A DNA stretch of 64,000 bases from Viridibacillus arenosi (GTDB lineage: Bacteria; Bacillota; Bacilli; Bacillales_A; Planococcaceae), in assembly GCF_001955655.1 (NCBI RefSeq), contig NZ_MSPW01000005.1:124001-188000 (forward strand), in the 5' to 3' direction. Below the pieces are notes generated by a model that saw only the letters and a list, made by a program, of their open reading frames with translations, was not told the origin of the DNA and searched no databases. Shown here one piece after another: positions 35,875-44,609 of this stretch. Position 1 is the stretch's first letter. The number at the start of each line of letters is the position of its first letter. Position numbers and translations under genes: made by a program.

Positions 35875-36732
35875 TTACATTTTCCCAATTAATATGTCTA
35901 AATCAATCGTAATTTCGGTTAAGTTTGTAGCAGCTACATCACTTTTTTGATGCCACCCCATTGGTGTCATATGCATTAATAATGGCACCAATTCTTTATT
36001 TATTTCTATTGTTTGTGTAATACGCTTTACTTCAACCTCAAGAAAATTCTCCTTGAACCGTTCGACAATAAGCTCATTTGAATAAGATTCCTTTTCAGAT
36101 TCCGCAAAGAATAAAGCACGTAATTCCTGTAAATATCCACTTTGTGGTACGACTTTAATAACCAACCCATTCGGCTTCAAAAGTCGCTTAAACTCCGTGT
36201 AATTGGCAGGTGATAAAATATTCAATATCGCATTAAAGCTTTCTTGTTGATATGGACTTTTTGCTAGGTCACCGACACACCAAATCATGTCAGTATAATG
36301 CCGCCCTGCTGCAATAATTCCTTCTTTTGCGATATCAATACCTACTCCAACAAAACTGGTATCAGATTGCTCTTGGAATTTATTTTTAATACTTGCTAAA
36401 TGTGACCCTTCCCCGCAACCCGTATCGAGTACAGCAACATTAGTATTCATCTGCTTTAGTAAATCACAAATAGCTGTATGCATCGGTGCATATAATCCAC
36501 TTTCAATAACCAGCTTACGCGCTTCAAATAAATCTTTGCCATACATTGAAGTCGCAGCATGCGTCATGAAATTTACATAGCCTTGCTTTGCAATATCAAA
36601 AGAATGTCGATTATCACAAGCAACACTACAATCCTCGGTCACCGTCATCTCATCCCCACAAACTGGACAAGCGAACAGGGCTCGATTCTCACTCATATAA
36701 TTAGCACTCGCTACTTTTCTCGGCAATGCCAT
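35875..36732 (-). CDS. rlmA: 23S rRNA guanine-N1 methyltransferase (RlmA family)
   Basis: A 285-residue SAM-dependent methyltransferase with an N-terminal zinc finger: CPVC near residue 22 and CDNRH near 41 provide the CxxC...CxxxH ligands, followed by SFDIAKQGYVNF. The SAM motif is VLDTGCGEGSHL near residue 92. RlmA enzymes methylate a guanine in helix 35 of 23S rRNA (G745 or G748); the subtype cannot be told. GAGGTG lies 6 bases before the ATG at 36732, which is preferred over the ATG at 36750. Single gene. Confidence 0.87.
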   Translation of the reverse strand: MALPRKVASANYMSENRALFACPVCGDEMTVTEDCSVACDNRHSFDIAKQGYVNFMTHAATSMYGKDLFEARKLVIESGLYAPMHTAICDLLKQMNTNVAVLDTGCGEGSHLASIKNKFQEQSDTSFVGVGIDIAKEGIIAAGRHYTDMIWCVGDLAKSPYQQESFNAILNILSPANYTEFKRLLKPNGLVIKVVPQSGYLQELRALFFAESEKESYSNELIVERFKENFLEVEVKRITQTIEINKELVPLLMHMTPMGWHQKSDVAATNLTEITIDLDILIGKM

Positions 36733-36912
36733 GCCAAACACCTCGTTCATTAATCTTCTTTACCAAGTATACAAAACAAAGTGTTGCTTGGCTAAGGATA
36801 AAATTAGAAGGGGTGTACATAGGCTTGATCATGTCGATTGTTCTCCAAATTATCATAGGTAAATATCTAGATAACAGTAATTCTTTATAACAATGAATAA
36901 CCTCCTACAATT

Positions 36913-36946
36913 AAAAAACGCTGATAACTCCAAGTCATCAGCGATT
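36913..36946 (-). terminator. Intrinsic terminator downstream of the MATE gene
   Basis: A CGCTGAT / ATCAGCG stem with a TTTTTT tail on the minus strand, 160 bases after the MATE stop codon. The 375-base gap between rlmA and the MATE gene otherwise holds only the rlmA promoter region; the frames seen there look non-coding. Confidence 0.7.
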
Positions 36947-37108
36947 TACTCTATCTATTAAGTTTAAAATAACGCTTCAAACGTGAGTTCACCAAACACG
37001 ATAATAGCAATAGTTTATTGTTTAGAGTCCTTTACACTAGCATGTGTTATAACGCTACCTATTTCTGTGACTACTAATTTATCGCTAAAAAAATCACTTC
37101 TAATGCCA

Positions 37109-38479
37109 TTATTTCGTTTTATCAGGCGCAACGAGAGCATATCTTTCCCAGCGACGACTTTTCCATCTAAAGAAAACGAGAATAGCTCGGAACCATTCAT
37201 CCGCCGCAATTGCCAACCATACACCTATTAAACCCATATCTAATTGGAATACAAGTAAATAACCAAGTGGTAAGCTCATGCAAACCATTGAGAAAAATCC
37301 GATGACTAATGGATATTTAGCATCACCTGAAGCACGCAATGAATTGATAATCGTAATATTAAATGTACGTCCTGTTTCTAATAAAATACTACACACTAAC
37401 ACTGCCGCACCAATTTTTATAACTTCTGGATTATCAGTAAAGAGACGCATTAGTGGATAGCGGAAAATAACCACCACTGTGACCATCACTAAAGTAAATA
37501 TAATCGCCCATTTCAGACTAACCCACAATTGTTTATACGCTACATCCTTTTCATTGGCACCAACGTATCGACCAACCATAATCGCAGTTCCTGTTCCAAT
37601 CGCTATGGCAAATAAATAGGTGAACATTGAAATATTATAAGCGTATTGCCGAGCTGCTAGTGATTCTGCACCTAAATACGTCACGTAGTATAAAAAGACA
37701 ATTTGACAACCTTGGTACATCACTTGCTCAAATGCAGATGGAAGTCCAATTTGCAAAATCTTACCGATATATTCTTTTGATAATGACACGTAGTATTGAA
37801 ATTTAATACGTACCTCTAGTGCTTGGTACAATAGCCAGAAGAATACTAGTAGAGCCAAAACACGACTGACGACTGATGAAATTGCCGCACCTTGCACCCC
37901 TAGTTCAGGGAAGCCAAATTTACCGAAGATCAAAACATAGTTCCCTATTACATGAAAAATATTCATTCCAAGTGATACATACATAGTCTGTTTCGTCCAA
38001 CCATGCACACGAATGATCGCTGCTAACGAGTTGATGATTGCTTGTAGGAAAATAGCTCCCCCAACAATGAATAAATATTTACTAGCATACTCAAGCACAT
38101 CACCTTGTAAATTCATTGCAATCATAATATTTTTCGAGAAAATCACGAAAGCGACGCTCATTATTAAACCAATAACTAAATTCAAGGAAACGGCTAGTGC
38201 TGAAATTTTGGCTGCTTCCAAATAACGCTTAGACCCTAAATATTGAGCAACAACAATCGATGCCCCGTTTCCTATTACTTCTAAAACTAAAATTGCTATA
38301 TGAATATATTGATTGGCTGCTCCTACTCCTGATACTGCATCATCAGACAATGCGCTCAGCATAAATGTATCAGCAAGCCCCATCAACATAAATAAAAATA
38401 CTTCTAAAAAAATCGGCCAAGTTAAATGAAATAAATTTAATTTCACTTCAGGCCCTTTCACTGTTGCCGTTGTGCCCAT
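37109..38479 (-). CDS. MATE family multidrug efflux transporter
   Basis: A 456-residue transporter with twelve membrane helices in two six-helix halves; halves start near FHLTWPIFLEVFLFMLMGL and YIGKILQIGLPSAFEQVMYQ. It belongs to the NorM/DinF-like MATE exporters, which use sodium or proton gradients to expel cationic drugs. AAGGTG precedes the ATG. Single gene. The specific substrate and coupling ion are not deducible. Confidence 0.9.
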   Translation of the reverse strand: MGTTATVKGPEVKLNLFHLTWPIFLEVFLFMLMGLADTFMLSALSDDAVSGVGAANQYIHIAILVLEVIGNGASIVVAQYLGSKRYLEAAKISALAVSLNLVIGLIMSVAFVIFSKNIMIAMNLQGDVLEYASKYLFIVGGAIFLQAIINSLAAIIRVHGWTKQTMYVSLGMNIFHVIGNYVLIFGKFGFPELGVQGAAISSVVSRVLALLVFFWLLYQALEVRIKFQYYVSLSKEYIGKILQIGLPSAFEQVMYQGCQIVFLYYVTYLGAESLAARQYAYNISMFTYLFAIAIGTGTAIMVGRYVGANEKDVAYKQLWVSLKWAIIFTLVMVTVVVIFRYPLMRLFTDNPEVIKIGAAVLVCSILLETGRTFNITIINSLRASGDAKYPLVIGFFSMVCMSLPLGYLLVFQLDMGLIGVWLAIAADEWFRAILVFFRWKSRRWERYALVAPDKTK

Positions 38480-38651
38480 CTAAACACCTTGCTTCCCACT
38501 ATAAAATTCAGATAATTTGTATCTTAACATAGAAATCAGCTCATATCTATGGCTTAATGCCATTTATTACAATCTATTTACTTTGCTTAATTACACCTTG
38601 CTAATTCCATTATTTATGTTATATTGATGTTGAAAACTAAATCGCTTTTTA

Positions 38652-38741
38652 ACCACTAGGGGAGTCATATAATTGGCTGAGACGCAGAGTGTTGCGGACC
38701 CTTGGAACCTGATCTGGCTCATACCAGCGGAGGGAAGTGGC
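38652..38741 (+). promoter_or_regulatory. TPP riboswitch (THI element)
   Basis: The aptamer core is unmistakable: GGGGAGTC, then GGCTGAGA, ACCCTTGGAACCTGAT, CTGG, ATACCAGCGGAGGGAAGTGG. The P1 stem pairs CCACT with AGTGG. It senses thiamine pyrophosphate and controls the salvage operon starting at 38849 through the terminator at 38779-38816. Confidence 0.96.
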
Positions 38742-38778
38742 GCTATCAGTCTATTTTGTTTTATTGAAAATGATTGCT

Positions 38779-38816
38779 CGCCGCCTACTGACACAGATCA
38801 GGGGCGGCTTTTTGTT
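38779..38816 (+). terminator. Riboswitch expression-platform terminator
   Basis: A GCCGCC-TGA / TCA-GGCGGC stem followed by TTTTTG, between the TPP aptamer and tenA. When TPP is bound, transcription should stop here. Confidence 0.9.
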
Positions 38817-38848
38817 TTCAAAAACAAATGAATTTGGGGTGCATAAAG

Positions 38849-39538
38849 ATGACATTTTGTGAAGAAGTAAGACAAGAGTGTAATGATTTATGGGAAGGTA
38901 GCTTTCAACATCCGTTTGTAAAATCATTAGCAGCAGGTACTTTACCACTCGACATTTTCCAATATTACGTACAACAAGATGCTTATTATTTAACCCACTT
39001 TGCAAAGGTGCAAGCACTAGGAGCAGTAAAGGCAAATGATTTACATACTACACAACGTTTTGCCAAACATGCTGAATCAACATGTATTGCTGAATTGTCA
39101 CTTCATGAGCAATTTTTTACTATGTTAGAAATTACAGATGAAGAGCTTGCTGCATTTGAGCCCGCACCGACAGCATATGAATATGTATCTCATATGTATC
39201 GCGCTACAAACAATGGTGATTTAGCTGATACTCTCGCTGCAATACTTCCTTGCTACTGGCTTTACTATGAAATTGGCGAACGCCTAAAAGATTCAAAACC
39301 TAATCACCCTATTTATGATAAATGGATTCAAACATATGGCTCTGAGTGGTTCGGAGAATTAGTAGAAGAACAAATTAATCGCATGAATGACCTTGCCAAA
39401 GACTTACCCCCTGCACGTATTCAACAACTAAAAGAACATTTCCGTAAAAGTAGTTATTATGAATGGCATTTCTGGGAAATGGCTTGGACGAAACAACAAT
39501 GGACAATTGGACATTACGAAAAGGAGCTGACTAAATAA
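38849..39538 (+). CDS. tenA: Thiaminase II / aminopyrimidine aminohydrolase
   Basis: A 229-residue TenA protein, which hydrolyses aminomethyl-pyrimidine from degraded thiamine to give HMP for salvage. Landmarks: FVKSLAAGTLPLDIFQYYVQ, QDAYYL, the active-site cysteine in LPCYWLYYEIGE, and YEWHFWEMAW at the C-terminus. The ATG at 38849 has GGGGTG 7 bases upstream, preferred to the ATG at 38828. The stop and the thiM start share a base (TAATG). First gene of the TPP-controlled operon. Confidence 0.95.
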   Translation: MTFCEEVRQECNDLWEGSFQHPFVKSLAAGTLPLDIFQYYVQQDAYYLTHFAKVQALGAVKANDLHTTQRFAKHAESTCIAELSLHEQFFTMLEITDEELAAFEPAPTAYEYVSHMYRATNNGDLADTLAAILPCYWLYYEIGERLKDSKPNHPIYDKWIQTYGSEWFGELVEEQINRMNDLAKDLPPARIQQLKEHFRKSSYYEWHFWEMAWTKQQWTIGHYEKELTK

Positions 39539-40347
39539 TGGGTCAACAACCTTTTCTTGAAAAGTTACGTGTCGAAAAACCGCTAGTCCATAATATTGCC
39601 AATATCGTTGTTTCCAATTTCCAAGCTAATGGTCTCCTCGCACTAGGTGCTTCTCCTATGATGGCGGAGGGAATCGAGGAAGTAGCTGAAATGGCTGCTC
39701 TTGCAGACTGTACAGTTCTTAACATCGGTACACTTGATCAAGGAACTGTTTTATCCATCATTGAGGCAGGTAAAAGTGCCAATAAAAAAGGTATTCCTGT
39801 TGTTCTTGACCCAGTTGGCGTAGGTGCTAGTGTGTTTCGTAAGAAATCCGTGACAACCATTTTAAAGGAAGTTCAAGTTACGGCTATCCGCTGTAATGTA
39901 GGTGAACTTGCTACACTCGGTAATATCGAATGGCAATCAAGGGGAGCTGATGCTGGTGAAGGTCAAATAGATGTACAACTAACTGCTAAACAAGTTGCTA
40001 AACGGCTTAACTGTATTGTTGCAGTCACTGGGTTTGAGGATACCGTAACCGATGGCCAAACGACAATTCAAATTGATGGTGGGCATGACTTAATGCCACT
40101 AATTACAGGCTCCGGGTGCTTGCTTAGCGCGGTGACAGGTGCATTTCTTGCTGTTTCAGATGGCCATCATTTGCAAGCAACAGCTAATGCTCTATCATTT
40201 TACAAACAAGTTGGAGAAAGAGCTGCAAAAACAGCCATTGCTCCAGGCACTTTTGCAGTTGAAATGATTAACAGTTTATATTCTCTTACTTCAGAAAATT
40301 TACGTAACAATATGAAAATCGTAGAAAAAGAGGATATTCAAATATGA
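39538..40347 (+). CDS. thiM: Hydroxyethylthiazole kinase
   Basis: A 269-residue ribokinase-fold enzyme phosphorylating the thiazole moiety of thiamine. Family blocks: VHNIANIVVSNFQANGLLAL, LDPVGVGAS, RCNVGELATL, and the anion-hole/base GSGCLLSAVTGAF near residue 196. Normal length. It starts on the last base of the tenA stop and overlaps thiD by 4 bases (ATGA), so the operon is translationally coupled. Confidence 0.96.
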   Translation: MGQQPFLEKLRVEKPLVHNIANIVVSNFQANGLLALGASPMMAEGIEEVAEMAALADCTVLNIGTLDQGTVLSIIEAGKSANKKGIPVVLDPVGVGASVFRKKSVTTILKEVQVTAIRCNVGELATLGNIEWQSRGADAGEGQIDVQLTAKQVAKRLNCIVAVTGFEDTVTDGQTTIQIDGGHDLMPLITGSGCLLSAVTGAFLAVSDGHHLQATANALSFYKQVGERAAKTAIAPGTFAVEMINSLYSLTSENLRNNMKIVEKEDIQI

Positions 40348-41177
40348 CAAGTGTTGCTATGACAATTGCAGGTTCTGATAGTGGTGGTGGGGCTGGTATC
40401 CAAGCAGATTTAAAAACATTTCAAGAACTTGGTGCATTTGGTACATCTGCAATCACAGCAGTGACTTCACAAAATACACTAGGCGTTCACGACGTTTATG
40501 CCGTAGCAGTTAACAATGTTATCAGCCAAATAAAAGCTGTCCTTGATGACTTTCAAGTAGGAGCTATTAAAACAGGCATGCTTTTTTCAGCAGAAATCAT
40601 CCACGGAGTAGCTGAAACATTAAAAAGTTATGATCTACCAATGCTCATCATTGATCCAGTCATGATTGCAAAAGGTGGTGCATCACTTCTATTAAATGAA
40701 GCTGTACACTCTATGAAAACTGAGCTACTACCACTTGCAACCATTATTACACCTAATATTCCTGAAGCTGAAGTACTCACAGGTTTAACGATTCACTCAG
40801 ATAGTGATGTAGAGAATGCTGCAAATCGGCTAATTACAATGGGCGCTAAAGCCGTTGTCTTAAAAGGTGGGCACCGCGATACAAAAGATTATGCAGAGGA
40901 TTTATTTTTATCAGCAAAAGGCGAACGATTCATTATGCGTTCTGAAAGAATCGACACGAAAGATACACATGGTACAGGCTGTACATTCTCAGCAGCTATT
41001 GCAGCTCGTTTGGCACAAGGTTTCACTGCTTCGGATGCCGTAATTGATGCGAAATATTTTATCCAAGCCGCTATAAAGAATGGACTACAATTGGGTGCTG
41101 GCCATGGACCTACAAATCATTGGGCCTATCGTGAAATTTCAGAAAAGGCCCGAAAGGAAGTTATGATCATTGAATAG
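40344..41177 (+). CDS. thiD: Bifunctional hydroxymethylpyrimidine/phosphomethylpyrimidine kinase
   Basis: A 277-residue ribokinase-type kinase converting HMP to HMP-PP. The N-terminal MTIAGSDSGGGAGIQADLKT and the ATP-site block DTHGTGCTFSAAIAARLA are diagnostic, and IITPNIPEAEVLTG is the central motif. It overlaps thiM by 4 bases and thiE by 8. Normal length; assignment is secure. Confidence 0.96.
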   Translation: MTSVAMTIAGSDSGGGAGIQADLKTFQELGAFGTSAITAVTSQNTLGVHDVYAVAVNNVISQIKAVLDDFQVGAIKTGMLFSAEIIHGVAETLKSYDLPMLIIDPVMIAKGGASLLLNEAVHSMKTELLPLATIITPNIPEAEVLTGLTIHSDSDVENAANRLITMGAKAVVLKGGHRDTKDYAEDLFLSAKGERFIMRSERIDTKDTHGTGCTFSAAIAARLAQGFTASDAVIDAKYFIQAAIKNGLQLGAGHGPTNHWAYREISEKARKEVMIIE

Positions 41178-41823
41178 AGAACAACTTCAATTATATTTCA
41201 TTATGGGGAGTCAAAATGTCGAAGAACACGATCCAATCGTTGTTTTAGAAGAAGCTCTTCGTGGTGGCATTACCTTATTTCAATTCAGAGAAAAAGGAGA
41301 AAATGCGCTCACCGGGGAAGATAAAATAAATTTTGCTAAAGCATGCAAAGCCCTGTGTAAAAAATATAATGTACCTTTCATTATCAATGACGATGTAAAT
41401 TTAGCAATCGCTCTAGATGCAGATGGTGTGCACGTCGGCCAAGATGACGCTAACGCAATTGCAATCCGAGAAAAGATTGGTCTAGATAAAATTCTAGGTG
41501 TCTCTACTCATTCATTAACAGAGGTAACCGCTGCAATAAATGCAGGAGCTGATTACGTAGGCATTGGTCCAGTCTACGCTACTACCTCTAAGTCAGACGC
41601 TAATTCCCCTGCTGGTACAATATTAATTGAACAAACAGCTGCTACTTATCCCTCTCTACCTATTGTTGGTATTGGTGGTATAACAATAGATAATTGTCAA
41701 ACTGTTATCAGAGCAGGAGCAGATGGCGTTTCACTCATCTCTGCTATCGCAACACATGAAGAACCATTTGTAGCCACACGACAACTACTTCATGTCTTAC
41801 AACAGGTGGCGAAAATTTCATGA
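41170..41823 (+). CDS. thiE: Thiamine phosphate synthase
   Basis: A 217-residue TIM-barrel enzyme joining HMP-PP and thiazole phosphate into thiamine phosphate. Motifs: QFREKG (phosphate binding), FIINDDVNLAIALDADGVHV, GVSTHSLTEV, YVGIGPVYATTSKSDA, and VGIGGIT. It starts at a TTG with GGAAG 9 bases upstream, overlapping the thiD end by 8 bases, and overlaps thiW by 4. Confidence 0.96.
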   Translation: MNREQLQLYFIMGSQNVEEHDPIVVLEEALRGGITLFQFREKGENALTGEDKINFAKACKALCKKYNVPFIINDDVNLAIALDADGVHVGQDDANAIAIREKIGLDKILGVSTHSLTEVTAAINAGADYVGIGPVYATTSKSDANSPAGTILIEQTAATYPSLPIVGIGGITIDNCQTVIRAGADGVSLISAIATHEEPFVATRQLLHVLQQVAKIS

Positions 41824-42311
41824 CTTCACGCAAAACGACTATAGCCATGTTTGTCGCTATTGCCGTTGCCGGATCTGTTTTTGTATCATTTCCAGCAGGT
41901 ATTGCACGTGCATATCCTGTTCAACATGCTGTAAATGTTCTAGCTGCTGTAATGCTAGGACCTGGCCCAGCTGTTCTTATTGCATTTCTTACTGGGCTTG
42001 TCCGAGTAATAACCGGCACTGGTTCCTTACTCGCCTTTCCCGGTAGTATGATTGGAGCTTTTTTAGCAGGTGTGCTCTACAAACATTACGGTAAAGTATG
42101 GCTAGCAGCTGTAGGAGAAGCTATTGGTACTGGCATACTCGCTTCATTTGTTGCAGTACCATATGCCAAAATTTTAATGGGCACTTCAGTTACTGCTCTA
42201 TTCTTTATGCCCGTTTTCCTTGTATCAAGTGTTAGCGGTGCTTTGCTTGGTTGCATTATCTCGGTTCGCCTAAAAGAAACAAAATTTGCTCATCAACTAC
42301 AAAAGCACTAA
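41820..42311 (+). CDS. thiW: Energy-coupling-factor S component for thiazole (ThiW)
   Basis: A 163-residue membrane protein with about five helices, characteristic of the ThiW S component that gives an ECF transporter specificity for the thiazole precursor. Typical segments are PAGIARAYPVQHAVNVLAAV and GSLLAFPGSMIGAFLAGVLY. Its place in a TPP-controlled operon with thiM supports thiazole uptake. The shared ECF ATPases and T component would lie elsewhere. Last gene of the operon. Confidence 0.9.
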   Translation: MTSRKTTIAMFVAIAVAGSVFVSFPAGIARAYPVQHAVNVLAAVMLGPGPAVLIAFLTGLVRVITGTGSLLAFPGSMIGAFLAGVLYKHYGKVWLAAVGEAIGTGILASFVAVPYAKILMGTSVTALFFMPVFLVSSVSGALLGCIISVRLKETKFAHQLQKH

Positions 42312-42318
42312 ATATGCC

Positions 42319-42365
42319 ACAAAAAAACTGTCCACAATCTCATTTGATTGTTAGACAGTTTTTAA
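42319..42365. terminator. Bidirectional terminator between thiW and menA
   Basis: An AAAAACTGTC-ACAATC / GATTGT-GACAGTTTTT stem with A- and T-runs on both flanks, between the convergent thiW and menA genes. Confidence 0.85.
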
Positions 42366-42366
42366 T

Positions 42367-43293
42367 TTAGGATAAGTAACTTAAAACTAGTCCTACCGAC
42401 AATAAAAATCCAAAGAATGTATTCGTCAGTGCAGTGGATTTCATTGCAATCCCCTGTTTAGCTGGATCATTTACGCCTTCTTTAAAGGCCTTAATTGCCT
42501 GTATTGGTTTCGGAATACTTATTAATACAACAAGTAACCATGGACTAACCGTCCCAATAATAACAAGTACAATTATCCATAGATATGACACGATAAATGA
42601 AAGCGCTAGTAAATTCACAGCCTTTTCACGACCTAAAAGGATTGCTAATGTTTTACGTCCTCCAATTGTATCTTCCTTAATGTCACGGATGTTGTTCGAC
42701 ATATTAATGCCTCCAACTAATATCCCAAGTGGAATTGACACCAAAAGACTTGTCATACTAACCGTTCCAGCTTGTATAAAGTATGAAATTAATACAAATC
42801 CAATTCCCATACTAAGACCTGCAAACAACTCCCCAAACGGTGTATATGCAATCGGGTAAGGTCCACCGGTATATAAATAACCGATTGCCATTCCTACCGC
42901 ACCTATTGCAACAAGCCACCAACTACTATTCATACAAATAAAAATACCAAGTACAACAGCAACTCCATATAACGATAGTGCAAAAGCTAGTACTGTAGAA
43001 GGTTTAGTACCATGACGTACAAGTGCACCACCAATCCCTACAGAATCAGCTGTATCTAATCCACGTTTGAAATCATAGTATTCATTGAATAAATTTGTTG
43101 CAATTTGTAGTGCTAAACAGCACACAAGCATTGCTACAAATAATCGCAAGTCTATTCTTACATCAAACACAGCAAGTACTGTCCCAAGAATGACTGGTAC
43201 GAATGTCGCCGTTAATGTATGTGGACGAGTAAGTTGCCACATCAACTTCGCTGTACTAATCTCTTCTATATTTTGATTACGATTTTGACTCAT
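42367..43293 (-). CDS. menA: 1,4-dihydroxy-2-naphthoate polyprenyltransferase
   Basis: A 308-residue UbiA-family membrane prenyltransferase that makes demethylmenaquinone. The two aspartate-rich motifs are NLFNEYYDFKRGLDTADS near residues 68-85 and NNIRDIKEDTIGGRKT near 199-214. About eight or nine membrane helices. It is a single gene. Menaquinone is the usual sole quinone of these bacteria. Confidence 0.93.
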   Translation of the reverse strand: MSQNRNQNIEEISTAKLMWQLTRPHTLTATFVPVILGTVLAVFDVRIDLRLFVAMLVCCLALQIATNLFNEYYDFKRGLDTADSVGIGGALVRHGTKPSTVLAFALSLYGVAVVLGIFICMNSSWWLVAIGAVGMAIGYLYTGGPYPIAYTPFGELFAGLSMGIGFVLISYFIQAGTVSMTSLLVSIPLGILVGGINMSNNIRDIKEDTIGGRKTLAILLGREKAVNLLALSFIVSYLWIIVLVIIGTVSPWLLVVLISIPKPIQAIKAFKEGVNDPAKQGIAMKSTALTNTFFGFLLSVGLVLSYLS

Positions 43294-43420
43294 AATCGAC
43301 TTCCTTTCATATTAAACTACAACTACTCTATATTAACTGATTTTCAGATATCGCGCCAAAGGAGAAATTTCTAATCAAATGAGTAGAAACCTTATAGATT
43401 ACTTGATTCGCATAAACGAC

Positions 43421-43462
43421 AAAAAAAGCTGCTCCTAAGTCATACTTAAGAGTAGCTTTAAA
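43421..43462 (-). terminator. Intrinsic terminator of the nitroreductase gene
   Basis: An AAAGCTGCTC-TAAGT / ACTTA-GAGTAGCTTT stem followed by TTTT on the minus strand, 10 bases after the stop codon. Confidence 0.82.
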
Positions 43463-43471
43463 ATCCATAAC

Positions 43472-44074
43472 TTATTTAAAGACTTTCACTCGGTCTTCAA
43501 CAGGAGAAAATTGTTTTTCTCCAGCTGCAACAACCGGTTTACCAAAAGGCATTTCAGCTAGTAACTTCCAGTCTAAAGGAATATTCCACTCGCTTTTCAC
43601 TTCATCATCAATTAATGGGTTGTAATGCTGTAATGAGGCACCAAAACCTTCTTGTTCAAGTGCAGTCCATACTACATATTGCACCATACCTGACGATTGT
43701 AAAGACCAAATTGGAAAGTTATCCGCATATGAAGGGAATTTCTCTTGCAAGCCCTTTACAATTGATTGGTCTTCAAAAAATAGCACTGTACCATAGCCTG
43801 CACCGAACATATTCATTTTTTCTTCAGTCGGCGCGAAATCATTAGCTGGTACAACTTGGCGTAAAGTTTCAGTTGTAATGCTCCATAATTTTGAATGTTG
43901 CTCACCTAACAAAACAACTGCACGTGCTGTTTGAGAGTTAAAAGAAGACGGTGTATGTTTTACTGCATGTTCAACGATTTCCTGTATACGTTCATCAGAT
44001 ACGATGGCTTCATTATTAATTACATATATGCTACGACGTTCCTCTACAGCTGTTGCAAAATCTTTTTTAGTCAT
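43472..44074 (-). CDS. Nitroreductase family protein
   Basis: A 200-residue FMN-dependent nitroreductase-fold protein. The FMN-binding N-terminus is EERRSIYVINNE, the HTPSSFNSQ block follows near residue 48, and GASLQHYNPLIDDEVKSEW is the C-terminal signature of the Frm2/HBN1-like subgroup. Such enzymes reduce quinones or nitro compounds. GGAGG lies 6 bases before the ATG at 44074. It is divergent from an HxlR regulator, the typical arrangement for electrophile- or disulfide-stress control. Confidence 0.88.
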   Translation of the reverse strand: MTKKDFATAVEERRSIYVINNEAIVSDERIQEIVEHAVKHTPSSFNSQTARAVVLLGEQHSKLWSITTETLRQVVPANDFAPTEEKMNMFGAGYGTVLFFEDQSIVKGLQEKFPSYADNFPIWSLQSSGMVQYVVWTALEQEGFGASLQHYNPLIDDEVKSEWNIPLDWKLLAEMPFGKPVVAAGEKQFSPVEDRVKVFK

Positions 44075-44128
44075 TTTAAATCCTCCAATTAATGTATATT
44101 TCTTAACTAAAATCAATTATGATGTATC

Positions 44129-44147
44129 TAGTTACGAATTGTAAGTA
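44129..44147. promoter_or_regulatory. Candidate HxlR operator
   Basis: TAGTTAC-GAATT-GTAAGTA is an inverted repeat (6 of 7 arm positions) in the middle of the 124-base region between the divergent nitroreductase and hxlR-type genes. Size and spacing fit a dimeric HxlR/YodB-type regulator. Confidence 0.5.
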
Positions 44148-44198
44148 GGCACATTAATTAAACATAGTATAAAAAAAGATACTAATGGGAGGTTACGC

Positions 44199-44543
44199 AT
44201 GTTAAACGGACAAAAAAATCCGAGTCAATGCCAAATGGTTGTTGCATTAAACATGATTGTTGGCAAATGGAAACCTATTATTTTAGATCACTTATTACAT
44301 GGAGATGCACTTAGATTTAATGAACTAAAAAAACTCATTCCGGATATCACTCAACGAATGCTCACAATGCATCTACGTGAATTAGAAGAACACGACATCC
44401 TAACACGTACTGTATATCCACAAGTACCTCCAAAAGTAGAATATCAAATCACCGAATATGGCATGACACTACAACCTATTTTAACAACTATGCAAAAGTG
44501 GGGCGCCAAACATATTGAACATATGAAAGAAAAAGAACAATAA
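44199..44543 (+). CDS. HxlR family transcriptional regulator
   Basis: A 114-residue winged-helix regulator of the HxlR/MarR type: MIVGKWKPIILDHLLHGDAL, FNELKKLIPDITQRMLTMHL, and the wing VEYQITEYG. It has Cys11 (SQCQM) at the place where YodB, HypR and relatives carry their redox-sensing cysteine, so it may sense quinones or disulfide stress. It probably controls the divergent nitroreductase and itself. GGGAGG lies 6 bases before the ATG. Confidence 0.9.
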   Translation: MLNGQKNPSQCQMVVALNMIVGKWKPIILDHLLHGDALRFNELKKLIPDITQRMLTMHLRELEEHDILTRTVYPQVPPKVEYQITEYGMTLQPILTTMQKWGAKHIEHMKEKEQ

Positions 44544-44549
44544 CATGCG

Positions 44550-44604
44550 CACATCCTCCGCCCAGTTCGCATACACTAGGTAACGACTAGAAGCAGAGGA
44601 TGTG
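44550..44604 (+). promoter_or_regulatory. Leader hairpin that could mask the asparagine synthase ribosome site
   Basis: CACATCCTC (44550-44558) is perfectly complementary to GAGGATGTG (44596-44604), which contains the ribosome site of the asparagine synthase gene. The 37-base loop contains two CTAG copies that could form an inner stem. There is no T-run, so this looks like translational control rather than termination. It is not a T-box: the specifier and T-box core are absent. Confidence 0.45.
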
Positions 44605-44609
44605 AAATG

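Noticed and set aside
36983..37231. Plus-strand open frame near the end of the MATE gene
   Set aside because: It is largely antisense to the MATE coding region, has no ribosome site and shows no family features.
44550..44609. T-box leader upstream of asparagine synthase
   Set aside because: The gap is under 70 bases, there is no T-box core sequence and no terminator; only a simple RBS-pairing hairpin is seen.
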